From Rhizobium sp. BK650 (GTDB taxonomy: Bacteria > Pseudomonadota > Alphaproteobacteria > Rhizobiales > Rhizobiaceae), in contig NZ_JACIBK010000003.1 of the NCBI RefSeq assembly GCF_014195325.1, forward strand, positions 372,001-436,000: DNA of 64,000 nucleotides, in the 5' to 3' direction. Shown here piece by piece: positions 43,115 through 51,965 of the stretch (its first letter is position 1; the number at the start of each line of letters is the position of its first letter). The notes under the pieces were generated by a model. It worked only from the letters and a program-made list of their open reading frames with translations. It ran no database searches and was not told the DNA's origin. The translations under genes and the position numbers were made by a program.

Positions 43115-43750
43115 TTACCGGGGGCTGCCGGTCGCCAAAGGCCTCCAGGAGAGTTCGCGATCCCCCGTCGTCCCAGGGTCGATCGTTACCTCGACGCCGG
43201 TCTTGATGCGCCGCCGCAGGATGTCGGGACGATCCGGATTCGTCAGGAGCAGACCTTTCTCGTGGAGCGTCTGGAGCCGCGAGCGCGAAAGCTTCAGTTC
43301 GGATGCCAGCAGACGGTCGAGGCGTGTGCCCGCAGGCAACGGCACGACCAGTTCGATTTCCAGCCGCGTCCACCCGGCAGTCTCCCGCAGTACCTCCCTG
43401 GCAATGTCGAATTCAGGGAATTCGTCGATGCGCTGCGCCTTACGCCTGATGGCGTCGAGGTTGAAGCTTTCCGCCCGGATCCATCTGATATCGTTCGAGT
43501 GCAGCGCCTCCAGAATGGCCGGATCGATGTCGCTGATATTCTGACGCTCGAAGAGCGGTCGGTTCCAGGTCTTGTCGCAGGTGAGGCATTTGTAGATCAG
43601 CCAGGCATCCAGCTTGCGGCCATTGGCATTCAGCCTGATCTTATCACTGGATTGAAAGGCCCTCATTCCGCCGCATCCACTGCAAGAGATCCAGGGTTGG
43701 GGGGCGGTTTTCGGCGTGACGGTCCATCGGACTCGCAGGGTGTCGCACAT
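43115..43750 (-). CDS. DUF1062 domain protein
   Basis: The 211-residue product is a DUF1062 member. It has two zinc-ribbon-like Cys pairs, ISCSGCGG (about residues 20-27) and KCLTCDKTWNRPLFER (about 52-67), and the conserved ESFNLDAIRRKAQRI helix. The function is not established. Zn-binding is inferred from the CxxC pairs. I choose the ATG at 43750, at the start of the conserved MCDTLRVRW. An in-frame start at 43918 would add 56 poorly conserved residues. It is convergent with the Nudix B gene and is followed by a shared hairpin. Confidence 0.78.
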   Translation of the reverse strand: MCDTLRVRWTVTPKTAPQPWISCSGCGGMRAFQSSDKIRLNANGRKLDAWLIYKCLTCDKTWNRPLFERQNISDIDPAILEALHSNDIRWIRAESFNLDAIRRKAQRIDEFPEFDIAREVLRETAGWTRLEIELVVPLPAGTRLDRLLASELKLSRSRLQTLHEKGLLLTNPDRPDILRRRIKTGVEVTIDPGTTGDRELSWRPLATGSPR

Positions 43751-44422
43751 AAGTCTTGGTCTTCCATTCGGAAGTTCACCAAGATGGCGCGAGAGAAATG
43801 CCTTGAGGGCGCGGCGTGGCGATGCCTTGGGGTGGTTGAAGAGCAGAGACAGCGGAGCTGCACTGGCACATTGAGAACAATGCCAAACCGGTCTCTCGCC
43901 ACCACCCGATGAACGCATTCATACGCCGGCAGCTGTCGCCGCCAGGCCGTACAGGTGAAACTGGATTGAGACCGGTTCTTACTTAGGCAAAGTCACCCTC
44001 GATGCGCCCATGCTCTTCGGGCGAATGGATAGCAGATGATCTGGCCGAAAGGGAGTGACAGGTTACAGTTCGAGCATATGAACTGCGGGATTGCGGCATT
44101 TACGCAACTTATGCTGAGGGCGTGGCAGAAGACGATTCAAATAAAGTCCGGAACTATTGTCTTGTCTTAAGCCGCTGCCCGCGGAGCAGTCTTAAAAAAA
44201 TCAGCTTATGCGAGAGTTCTTTTATCCAAACCAATTGCTGGATTGGCGGTGTTCCGTTAAGTGCGGGCCTTAAGGTTGTCTTAACTAATTGCAATCAAAG
44301 CATTATCTTTTTTTGCGCTTCCATCACACCTGAAATCATTCAGGCTCGTTGATAAATCTCGAATTGCATAAATTGACGACTGAGAAGAATCTGGTGCCTA
44401 GAGTCGTAAACGTTTCCAGGAG
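43751..44422. other. AT-rich intergenic region upstream of the autotransporter
   Basis: No gene is supported here. A 76-residue frame at 44122-44352 has no recognisable features. The composition from about 44050 to 44400 is much more AT-rich than the surroundings. GTCTTAA occurs three times (44164-44170, 44189-44195, 44278-44284), which may be binding sites for a regulator of the autotransporter gene. Confidence 0.45.
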
Positions 44423-47341
44423 ATGAAGGTGGTGCGATCAAAACCGGCTGCGGCGGGCAAGCGATTCGTGACGAAGCGAATGTCGATTTCCACGATCGCC
44501 TTGGCTTTCGCGCTGCTGACTGGGGCGCACGACGCGGCCGAGGCGGCCAATGAATGCGGCGCGCCGGTCGCCGGCGCGGTCACTTGCGCGGGGAACAATT
44601 ATCCCTCGCCGGGTATCAGCTATTCGGTTACAAGCAGCCTGACCCTGACACTCAACAATCCTGCTTTGGTCGCCGTGAAGGCGACGACTGGCCAGGGCGC
44701 TGTCTTCGTCAGCGGTTCGAGTACCAATGACATCGTCATCAATGCGCTCATGTTCCAATCGATTCAAACGAGTGGTACTTTGTCGAACGGCGTTGGTGCG
44801 GTGAATTCGGGAACCGGCGGCAGCACCATCATCCGGATGGACACCGGCACCGTTATAGCGAGCGGCAGCAGTCCTCTTCCCGGCGCACTTCTTTCGAGCA
44901 TCACCAACGCCACTAACAGTGGCAATGCCTTGATCACCCTCAATGGCGGGCAGGCCAGCAATACAGGGGGAGGCCAAGGCGTGAGCGCCCAGAATGCCGG
45001 TACGGGCAATGCCACCGTCACGATGAACGGCGGCTTGGTCAGCTCCACCACGGGCACTGCCATGCGCGCCATCATCACTAACGCCGCCTCTTCCGGCGCC
45101 GCCGGCGTCGCCATCAGCGGCGGTACGATGATGACAGCTTCGGGCACGGGCGTGCTGAGCCAGTCGGAGCGCGGCAGCGCCGGCATTACAATGACAGCTG
45201 GTACGGTCACGGTCCAAGGCGGTGCCAATTCCGTTCTGAACGCGGTGGTCAATAATGCCGCCGGCACAGGCACAGCCAGCATCGCCATGAGCGGCGGCAC
45301 CGTCACGAACAACGGCAGCGGCGATGGCCTCTTCGCTAACAACAAGGGTACGGGGACTTACAACATCGGCCTGACCGGCGGCACGGTAACCGGCGGTTCG
45401 GGCACGGGCGCCGCCATCCATGCCGCGGCTGCCTCGGGCGGCACGATCGCTATCGGCCCCGGTGCCGTCGTCAACGCCGGAGCCTCTGGTATCGCTCTCA
45501 GCCAGACCGGCGGCGCGGCCGCAATCACCACGGCCGGCACTGTGACCGGCAACGTCAACCTCAGCGCCGCCAGCAATATGCTCGACATCACCGGCGGCGC
45601 CATCAACGGCAATATCAACGGCGGCGGCAACACCGCGCTGAGCTTCGATCTCGGCACCAGCAACAGCTTCACCTATGGCTCGCCTTACAGCATCGGTGGC
45701 GTGAACAGCGTCGCGATGAACTCGGGGTCGGCCGAGATCGACGGCAGCTTTGCTACCAACACGCTTGCCGTCAATGGCGGCAGGCTGATCCTCAACGGCG
45801 CCGGCACCGCCTCGAGCGGCGCCTCCGTGTCGGGCGGGACGTTCGTCGTCGGCGACGCCGCGCATGCCTCGGCTACGCTCACAGGGCCGCTCGACGTGCT
45901 TGCCGGCGGCCGATTGCAGGGCTACGGCATGATCGTGGGCGATATCGGCAACGCCGGCATCATCGCCCCCGGCAATTCGATCGGCACACTGACGATCAGC
46001 GGCAATTATGCCGGCAATGGTGGCACGCTGGAGATCGAGACGGTGCTGGGGAACGATGCCTCGGCCACCGACCGGCTGGTCGTTACCGGCAATACGTCGG
46101 GCAGCACCAATCTCAAGGTCATCAATGTCGGCGGCGGCGGTGCGCAGACAGTAGAAGGCATCAAGGTCGTCGATGTCGGCGGAGCCTCCAACGGCACCTT
46201 TTCGCTTTTGGGCAACTACGTCTTCCAGGGCGACCAGGCGGTCGTCGGCGGTGCCTATGCGTATCGGCTCTACAAGGGGGGCGTCAGCACGCCCGGCGAC
46301 GGCGACTGGTATCTTCGGTCGCATCTGATCAACGATCCGACCGTCGGCACATCTCCGCTTTATGCACCGGGCGTGCCGCTCTACGAGGCCTATGCGGGTG
46401 TCCTGCAGAGCTTCAATCAGCTCGGCACCCTCCAGCAGCGCACCGGCGGGCGCTCCTGGATGGGCGGCGTTTCGGTCGATGCCAACGACGAGGGCGCGAG
46501 GGCGCGGGGCATCTGGGGACGGATCGAGGCTTCGCACAACCATCTGGAACCGGGGACATCGACAACCGGCACCGACTACGGTGCGAACGTCTGGAAGCTG
46601 CAGACAGGCGTGGACGGGGCGTTGGCCGAGGGCGCAGCCGGCACGCTGATTGGCGGTGTCAGCGTGCAATACGGTACGGTTTCCGCAGATGTATCCTCGC
46701 TGTTCGGCAGAGGGGACATTGACACGACAGGCTATGGCCTTGGCGGCACGCTGACCTGGTACGGCAATTGCGGCCTCTACGTCGATGCTCAAGGGCAACT
46801 GACCTGGTATGACAGCGATCTTCGTTCCGACACCCTGAACAGGACGCTGGCAAACGGCAACAGCGGCTTCGGCTACGCATTCAGTATCGAGGCAGGACAG
46901 AAGATCGGCCTTGGTCCGCAATGGTCGCTGACGCCGCAGGCCCAGCTCTCCTACTCTTCCGTGCGTTTCGACGATTTTACAGATCCCTACAGCGCCGCGG
47001 TATCGCTGGGCGACGGCGATGCTCTGGTCGGCCGTCTCGGGCTCTCCGCCGATTATGACGATCAATGGAAGGATGGCGCAGGCCGGACAAGCCGCTCGGG
47101 CGTTTATGGCATCGCCAATCTCTACTACGATTTCCTCGACGGATCGGATGTCGACGTCTCGGGAACGAGGCTCGTCAGCGAGAACCGGGCGCTGTGGGGC
47201 GGATTGGGCCTGGGCGGTTCCTATAGCTGGTCGGACGAGCGCTATTCCATCAACGGCGAAGCATTCGCACGCACCAGCCTCCAGGACTTTGGCGACAGCT
47301 ACTCAATCGGCGGCAAGCTCACCTTCAATGTGAAGTGGTGA
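44423..47341 (+). CDS. Autotransporter outer membrane beta-barrel protein
   Basis: The 972-residue protein has a long N-terminal signal peptide (basic start, hydrophobic ISTIALAFALLTGAHDAAEA, cleavage near residue 41). A Gly/Thr/Ser-rich passenger (about 42-640) follows with imperfect repeats of the type T(I/V)xM-NGGxVxx, SGGTVT and TGGTVT every 30-50 residues. The C-terminal autotransporter beta-barrel (about 690-972) ends in the aromatic residue Trp. The barrel inserts in the outer membrane and displays the passenger on the cell surface, probably as an adhesin or biofilm factor. The ATG at 44423 directly follows AGGAG. No protease or lipase motif is visible in the passenger. Confidence 0.9.
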   Translation: MKVVRSKPAAAGKRFVTKRMSISTIALAFALLTGAHDAAEAANECGAPVAGAVTCAGNNYPSPGISYSVTSSLTLTLNNPALVAVKATTGQGAVFVSGSSTNDIVINALMFQSIQTSGTLSNGVGAVNSGTGGSTIIRMDTGTVIASGSSPLPGALLSSITNATNSGNALITLNGGQASNTGGGQGVSAQNAGTGNATVTMNGGLVSSTTGTAMRAIITNAASSGAAGVAISGGTMMTASGTGVLSQSERGSAGITMTAGTVTVQGGANSVLNAVVNNAAGTGTASIAMSGGTVTNNGSGDGLFANNKGTGTYNIGLTGGTVTGGSGTGAAIHAAAASGGTIAIGPGAVVNAGASGIALSQTGGAAAITTAGTVTGNVNLSAASNMLDITGGAINGNINGGGNTALSFDLGTSNSFTYGSPYSIGGVNSVAMNSGSAEIDGSFATNTLAVNGGRLILNGAGTASSGASVSGGTFVVGDAAHASATLTGPLDVLAGGRLQGYGMIVGDIGNAGIIAPGNSIGTLTISGNYAGNGGTLEIETVLGNDASATDRLVVTGNTSGSTNLKVINVGGGGAQTVEGIKVVDVGGASNGTFSLLGNYVFQGDQAVVGGAYAYRLYKGGVSTPGDGDWYLRSHLINDPTVGTSPLYAPGVPLYEAYAGVLQSFNQLGTLQQRTGGRSWMGGVSVDANDEGARARGIWGRIEASHNHLEPGTSTTGTDYGANVWKLQTGVDGALAEGAAGTLIGGVSVQYGTVSADVSSLFGRGDIDTTGYGLGGTLTWYGNCGLYVDAQGQLTWYDSDLRSDTLNRTLANGNSGFGYAFSIEAGQKIGLGPQWSLTPQAQLSYSSVRFDDFTDPYSAAVSLGDGDALVGRLGLSADYDDQWKDGAGRTSRSGVYGIANLYYDFLDGSDVDVSGTRLVSENRALWGGLGLGGSYSWSDERYSINGEAFARTSLQDFGDSYSIGGKLTFNVKW

Positions 47342-47411
47342 TTACAGGGACTTCTGGCGAGATCGTGCCGAGCGCCGGCGCTTGGACAGGCACCGACCTT
47401 GGCTTTACGTT

Positions 47412-48116
47412 TCAGGCGACGTGCTGCAGCCGGACTTCGCGATCGTGCAGGAAGCAGGCCTTGGTGAAGAGGCCAAGATCAAGCTCGTTCGGCAGCCGCA
47501 CATCCTGAAGATCAGGCAGGTTCTTGCCACCGGCCTCGAAGGATCGGTCGATCTGCGAGATGAAGGCGAGCACCGTGCCGGTGTTCCGGGCGAAGGTGTG
47601 AAGGGCCGAAACCTGTTCGGAAAGGCTCGGTTTGCTGCGCTGCTGGTCGAGGATCTGCAGATAGTCGATGACCGCGACCGTCCGCTTGGGCACGCCTGCG
47701 AGATGGAGCATGATGTAATCGGCGCTGATCTCGTCCGAGGTGACGATCTCGATCCGGTCGCCGAGCGCTTTGCCTTCCGGCAGGGTATGGATGCGCTTTA
47801 TGGTCTGCTCATTCGTATACTCGAGCGTGAAGAAGCTCGCCCGTCGCGCCTCCCTGACGGCGTCGAGCAGGAGCTGCAGGCCGACTAGGGTCTTGCCGTG
47901 GCCAGGGCGGGCGGCGATCAGCAGCAGATCGCCGTCTGATAGTTGCGACAGCATCGATGGCGCAGATGTTTCGTGCCGCGAGGAAAGCAGGCTCCAGGCG
48001 GAGAAGCCTTCGTCCTGTGCGATACGGTCCAGCGCCTGGTGAAGCGGGATCGCATCGGTCCGCGCCAGCGATTTCGCTTTGCGCTTCAACTGATAGATGG
48101 GTTGAGACAGTTTCAT
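47412..48116 (-). CDS. Short DnaB-like (RecA-fold) helicase/ATPase
   Basis: The 234-residue protein has an N-terminal helical region (about 1-50: KLSQPIYQLKRKAKSLA, then QALDRIAQDEGFSAWSLL), resembling domains also seen next to glyoxalase-superfamily proteins. A RecA/DnaB C-terminal-like ATPase follows with Walker A LIAARPGHGKT (about residues 66-76) and Walker B VAVIDYLQIL. It lacks the DnaB N-terminal primase-binding domain and is much shorter than replicative DnaB. Such proteins recur in rhizobia, and their role in replication or as a phage-related factor is unknown. Confidence 0.75.
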   Translation of the reverse strand: MKLSQPIYQLKRKAKSLARTDAIPLHQALDRIAQDEGFSAWSLLSSRHETSAPSMLSQLSDGDLLLIAARPGHGKTLVGLQLLLDAVREARRASFFTLEYTNEQTIKRIHTLPEGKALGDRIEIVTSDEISADYIMLHLAGVPKRTVAVIDYLQILDQQRSKPSLSEQVSALHTFARNTGTVLAFISQIDRSFEAGGKNLPDLQDVRLPNELDLGLFTKACFLHDREVRLQHVA

Positions 48117-48316
48117 TCAAACCTCCATTGCGAGCCGGAAACGCAACCCCTCCTTATGCGGTGCTCGAACAGATGGTTCGGTCGTAGGTTACCCCGCATG
48201 GACGATGCTTCCCGGATGGAGGGAGGAGGCTTGGGTCGAGCCTTGCTCAAGAGGTAACCGGCGCTGCGATTCGCGACAAGCTGGAAATGACGGGACTGTA
48301 TGCTTCGAACCGGCAT

Positions 48317-48541
48317 TCAATCCGTTACATCTGCAATATCCTCCTGAATGAACCTGATGAGCATCAGGCTTGCACAGCGGCTGAGCAGGCGGTCCCGTTC
48401 ATCGGCGAGGTCCTCCTCGAAGCGCCGACAGAGCCGCTCATAGCTCTCGCGGAATGGTGAAGCGGGGAGGTATTTCGCCTCCAGGCGCAACCGCGTTTCC
48501 TGCAATTCCTTCAGATCCGGCAATGTAGGCATGGTTTGCAT
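48317..48541 (-). CDS. Small hypothetical helical protein
   Basis: The 74-residue product (MQTMPTLPDLKELQETRLRL start) is predicted to be one or two long charged helices and has no membrane segment. I recognise no family. Either ATG 48541 or ATG 48532 may be the start; AGGGG lies just before the first and about 9 bases before the second. It is divergent from the NIPSNAP gene, whose start is about 38 bases away. The longer frame to 48604 would overlap that gene's leader. Confidence 0.55.
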   Translation of the reverse strand: MQTMPTLPDLKELQETRLRLEAKYLPASPFRESYERLCRRFEEDLADERDRLLSRCASLMLIRFIQEDIADVTD

Positions 48542-48579
48542 CCCCTGATAGGCTATATGCTGACATGGGAGGAATTTCC

Positions 48580-48951
48580 TTGAAATCGACCATGCCAGTG
48601 ACATGCGAGGTGCGCTACCGCCTCGATCCCAGGAAACGCGCGGAATTCGAAGCCTATGCCGAGATCTGGGTCCAGCTGATCGAGCGCTATGGCGGAACGC
48701 ATCACGGCTATTTCATGCCGCGCGAAAAGCCCGAAGGGGCGGGCTTGAGCTTTCCCGGCGCCGGCGTGGATGGCGCAGGCAATATCGCCGTCGCTCTCTT
48801 CACCTTCCCGGATGAGCAGACCTATCTCGACTACCGGGCCAGTGTTGCTGCCGATCCGGACAGTATTGCGGCCAATGCGCGTTTCGGGGCCGATCCGCCG
48901 TTCAAGAGTTACGAAAGGCTGTTCCTGCGACCGCTGCCGCGCGGCGATTAG
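48580..48951 (+). CDS. NIPSNAP/antibiotic-biosynthesis monooxygenase-like protein
   Basis: The 123-residue product belongs to the NIPSNAP-like dimeric alpha-beta barrel proteins: VTCEVRYRLDPRKRAEFEAY, HHGYFMPREKPEG, ALFTFPDEQTYLDYR and ERLFLRPL. These often bind hydrophobic ligands or act as monooxygenase-like proteins. The function here is unknown. The TTG at 48580 is favoured because GGGAGGAATTTCC precedes it by the right distance. ATG 48592 (MPVTCEVRY) and ATG 48565 are alternatives. Confidence 0.78.
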   Translation: MKSTMPVTCEVRYRLDPRKRAEFEAYAEIWVQLIERYGGTHHGYFMPREKPEGAGLSFPGAGVDGAGNIAVALFTFPDEQTYLDYRASVAADPDSIAANARFGADPPFKSYERLFLRPLPRGD

Positions 48952-49049
48952 ACAACAGCCAGCTGCCGACACAGACAGCAAACAGACAGCTTCGCCGCGC
49001 TACCCCTCTGCCCGTCGCCCACAAGGGGCAGCAGCAAAAGGGTCAAATC

Positions 49050-49316
49050 ATGAAGCTGAAACTGATCGCCGCTCTTACCGTCCTGTCGCTCTCGCCAGCG
49101 TTGGCGTTCGCAAGTCCGAGCTGCACGAAGGAGCCGAAATCCAAGTGGATGCCGGAGGCCGAGATGAAGGCAAAGATCGACGCCATGGGCTACAAGGTCA
49201 AGACCTTCGAGATCACCGGCAATTGCTACGAGATCTACGGCAAGGACAAAGACGGCGAACGGGCCGAGGTCTATTTCAACCCGGTCTCCGGCGAGATCGT
49301 CCAGAAGGGCGATTGA
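49050..49316 (+). CDS. PepSY domain protein with signal peptide
   Basis: The 88-residue protein has a clear Sec signal peptide (MKLKLIAALTVLSLSPALAFA, about residues 1-21), then one PepSY domain (about 30-88: PEAEMKAKIDAMGYKVKTFE, then YEIYGKDKDGERAEVYFNPV) with a Cys pair at residues near 25 and 53. It is probably periplasmic. It lies 3 bases before the cytochrome b gene and heads a four-gene operon with that gene and a two-component system. PepSY proteins of this kind often regulate redox or protease functions, but the mechanism here is unknown. Confidence 0.87.
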   Translation: MKLKLIAALTVLSLSPALAFASPSCTKEPKSKWMPEAEMKAKIDAMGYKVKTFEITGNCYEIYGKDKDGERAEVYFNPVSGEIVQKGD

Positions 49317-49319
49317 GCC

Positions 49320-49886
49320 ATGACGGTCATCACGTCGAAGAAGGAGGGCCTCGAGCCCTCCGATACCGCCCGCCGGACGATCAGGGTGTGGGACCCGGTC
49401 GTCAGGCTGTTTCACTGGACCATCGTTACGGCCTGCATGCTGAATCTCTTCATTCTCGAAGAAGGCAAATATTGGCACCGCATCACGGGTTATGTCGTGG
49501 CTGCGGCAATCGTCATTCGCATTCTCTGGGGTTTCGTCGGTACAAAACACGCTCGCTTTTCCGATTTTGTGCCGACGCCGCGCAGGGTGAGGGACCAGAT
49601 TTTTGATATGATCGATGGCAACGAGAAACGTTACCTTGGTCACAATCCGCTGGCATCGGTTATGATGCTCACCCTGATGGGGTTGCTGGCGGCGACGGCG
49701 CTGACGGGCTGGATGACGACGCTCGACGCCTTCTGGGGCGAGAAATGGCTGGAAGAACTGCATGGTACCATTGCAAACGGTATCATGGTGCTTGCCTTCG
49801 CCCATGCAGGCGCTGCCATCATCCAAAGCTGGAGACACAGGGAAAATCTCGTCTGGTCGATGGTCACAGGTCGAAAGAGGACATGA
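49320..49886 (+). CDS. Cytochrome b/b6 domain (cytochrome b561-type) protein
   Basis: The 188-residue protein is a four-helix cytochrome b561-type membrane protein. The haem-ligand pattern is visible in VWDPVVRLFHWTIV (His about residue 35), then WHRITGYVV (His near 61), with late His in EELHGTIANGI and VLAFAHAGA. It can move electrons across the inner membrane, probably with the small PepSY protein encoded 3 bases upstream as partner. Its stop overlaps the response-regulator start (ATGA), so the operon is translationally coupled. Confidence 0.9.
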   Translation: MTVITSKKEGLEPSDTARRTIRVWDPVVRLFHWTIVTACMLNLFILEEGKYWHRITGYVVAAAIVIRILWGFVGTKHARFSDFVPTPRRVRDQIFDMIDGNEKRYLGHNPLASVMMLTLMGLLAATALTGWMTTLDAFWGEKWLEELHGTIANGIMVLAFAHAGAAIIQSWRHRENLVWSMVTGRKRT

Positions 49887-50560
49887 GGATACTGCTGATC
49901 GAGGATAGTTCCCGGCTTCGCGAGCTGCTTTGCGAAGCCATCCGCGATGCCGGCTGGAAGATCGATGCCTTTGCCTTTGCGCAGGAGGGGCGGGCTGCGC
50001 TTGACGGAACCGATTACGACCTGTTGCTTCTCGACCTCGGCCTGCCCGATGAGGACGGGATCACGTTCCTGCGGTCGCTCAGGGCCGCCAAGATTCAGAC
50101 GCCGGTCCTGGTACTGACGGCGCGTGGCGCGGTGGACGAACGCATCGCCGGGCTCGATGCCGGCGCCGACGACTATCTCGTCAAACCTTTTCACAATGGC
50201 GAACTGATCGCCCGCATCCGCGCGCTGACCCGGCGCGCGCCGGCAACCGCGATGCCGGTTCTGGAATTCGCAGCTCTGCAATACGACATCGCTTCGCGGC
50301 GGGTTACATGCGGCAATGACGAGATCGCGCTCGCGCCCTCCGAAAAGGGTCTGCTCGAACTGTTGATGCGCAATGGCGGCCAGGTGGTGCCCAAGCCGAA
50401 GATCGAACATGCCTTCTCGGAATTCGGCGACGAGCGCAGCAGCAATGCCGTGGAACTTGCTGTTTCGAGATTGCGCAAGAAGCTCGACGGACATCCGACC
50501 AAGGCGCTGATCGAGACCGTGAGAGGTGTCGGCTACATGATCCGGGAGGCGCGCGGGTGA
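49883..50560 (+). CDS. OmpR-type response regulator (PmrA/QseB-like)
   Basis: The 225-residue protein has a receiver domain (residues 1-115) with the phosphoacceptor Asp in YDLLLLDLGLPDEDG (Asp about 51), and VLTARG and KPFHNGEL with conserved Thr and Lys. A C-terminal OmpR winged helix ends in TVRGVGYMIREARG. It should bind DNA when phosphorylated. The start overlaps the cytochrome gene's stop, and its own stop overlaps the sensor kinase GTG start (GTGA). With PepSY and cytochrome b it forms a tight redox-sensing operon. The kinase is the cognate partner. Confidence 0.93.
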   Translation: MRILLIEDSSRLRELLCEAIRDAGWKIDAFAFAQEGRAALDGTDYDLLLLDLGLPDEDGITFLRSLRAAKIQTPVLVLTARGAVDERIAGLDAGADDYLVKPFHNGELIARIRALTRRAPATAMPVLEFAALQYDIASRRVTCGNDEIALAPSEKGLLELLMRNGGQVVPKPKIEHAFSEFGDERSSNAVELAVSRLRKKLDGHPTKALIETVRGVGYMIREARG

Positions 50561-51879
50561 GCCTGAGATCGCCGACATTGGGCGCAATTCTCACGCGGCG
50601 GATCGCCTTCTTTGCGGTGCTCGCCATGGTGGTGCAGCTCGCGGTGATTTTCTCCGACTATTACTGGAATGTCGGCGAGCTTTCGCGCCTGTTCGTGGAG
50701 CAGGAGACCGAACGGCTCGCCTCCGGCATTACGGCGGAGGAGAATGACACCGTCCGCTACCGGCTTCCTGACAGCGTCGAAGGGCGCTATGGGCAGGCGC
50801 AGACCGGTTATGTGGCGCGTATCCGCGGGGCCGACGGCGACCTGGTTTTCCAGTCCTGCGATGCCGCCTGCGAAAGCCGCTTCCTGCCGCCCGATGTGAA
50901 CCCGCCGGATTTCTGGCTGCGGTCGCTTGCGCCGGGCAAGCCGCTGACGCTGGTCGGAGGGCGGGCCTTCACGATCGGCGGGCAGCGCTTCTTCGTCGAT
51001 ATTGCGACGATGGGCGATCCCCAGGATGTCATATCGGATGTCTTCTGGAATGAGGTGATCGAACATATGATCGTGCCGATGAGCATCCTGCTGGTGTTGG
51101 TGCTCGGCGCCACGCTGCTTTCCGTGCGCCAGGCGCTGAAACCGGTGCGGATTGCGGCCGAGGCGGCGGAACGCATGGACCCGATGGATTCGCGCTCGCA
51201 TCTGCAATTCGGCGAGATGCCGCGGGAAGTCGCTCATCTCGCCGCAGCCGTCAACCGAGCGTTCGCGCGTGTGGGCGAGCTGATGCGATCCCAGAAAATC
51301 CTGACATCGGGCATTGCGCATGAGGTTCGCACACCGCTTGCGGCGATCAAGCTGGAGCTTGGCCATATCGACCATCCGCGGGCGCGCAAGGCGGAGGCGG
51401 ACCTCGACGATCTCGTGCGCTTCGTCAGCCAGATCACCGCGCTTGCGAGGCTCGATACATTCGATCACGGCATGTTCGAGGAAATCGACCTTGTCGAGCT
51501 TTCATCCGATGTCGTCGAGCAGCTGGCTCCCTGGGTCTACGAGAACGATCACTCGCTGGAACTCTCCGCACAGGTCGATACGGCCATCGTGCAGGGTGTG
51601 CCGGCCCTGCTGAAGGATGCGGTGCGCAACCTGATCGACAACGCTGTTCGCCACACGCCTGCGCATACCAATATCGTCGTGCAGGTGAGCCACAATCTGA
51701 TCCGTGTCGCGGACCGGCATCCGGCAGGCATCCGGCAGAGTGCCGATATTGCTGCCCATGCCGACGGCCTTGGGATCGGCCTCAAGATCGTGGAGCGCAT
51801 CGCCGCGATCCATCGGGGGTCGCTTCGCCGTTCTGCCGGCAGACAGGGCCATGTCTTCGACCTGGAAATCGGCGCGTAG
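50557..51879 (+). CDS. Sensor histidine kinase with atypical G1 box
   Basis: The 440-residue membrane kinase has two membrane segments (about residues 12-34 and 168-192) around a periplasmic sensor of about 135 residues that contains a Cys pair (SCDAAC). Then comes HAMP, the H box ILTSGIAHEVRTPLAAIKLE (His about residue 254), the N box LIDNAVRHTP (about 355-364) and the G2-like GLGIGLKIVERI. The G1 box reads VADRHPAGI instead of a DxGxG motif, which is unusual. The GTG start overlaps the regulator's stop. It is cognate to the QseB-like regulator upstream. Confidence 0.9.
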   Translation: MSLRSPTLGAILTRRIAFFAVLAMVVQLAVIFSDYYWNVGELSRLFVEQETERLASGITAEENDTVRYRLPDSVEGRYGQAQTGYVARIRGADGDLVFQSCDAACESRFLPPDVNPPDFWLRSLAPGKPLTLVGGRAFTIGGQRFFVDIATMGDPQDVISDVFWNEVIEHMIVPMSILLVLVLGATLLSVRQALKPVRIAAEAAERMDPMDSRSHLQFGEMPREVAHLAAAVNRAFARVGELMRSQKILTSGIAHEVRTPLAAIKLELGHIDHPRARKAEADLDDLVRFVSQITALARLDTFDHGMFEEIDLVELSSDVVEQLAPWVYENDHSLELSAQVDTAIVQGVPALLKDAVRNLIDNAVRHTPAHTNIVVQVSHNLIRVADRHPAGIRQSADIAAHADGLGIGLKIVERIAAIHRGSLRRSAGRQGHVFDLEIGA

Positions 51880-51965
51880 GGCTCGCTGCCAACGCCGGCA
51901 TCCCTTAACGAGCGGCTTGTCGTCCGATAGCCTAGGTTGCCCCAATATTACTCGCAGACGTCGAC

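Noticed and set aside
44122..44352. A 76-residue frame in the AT-rich region before the autotransporter
   Set aside because: No Shine-Dalgarno or recognisable domain; it lies across repeat motifs in a likely regulatory region.
44438..47065. An 875-residue open frame antisense to the autotransporter gene
   Set aside because: The plus-strand frame encodes a full signal peptide, repeats and beta-barrel. The antisense frame has no recognisable domain and arises from the codon bias and Gly/Ala/Thr-rich repeats.
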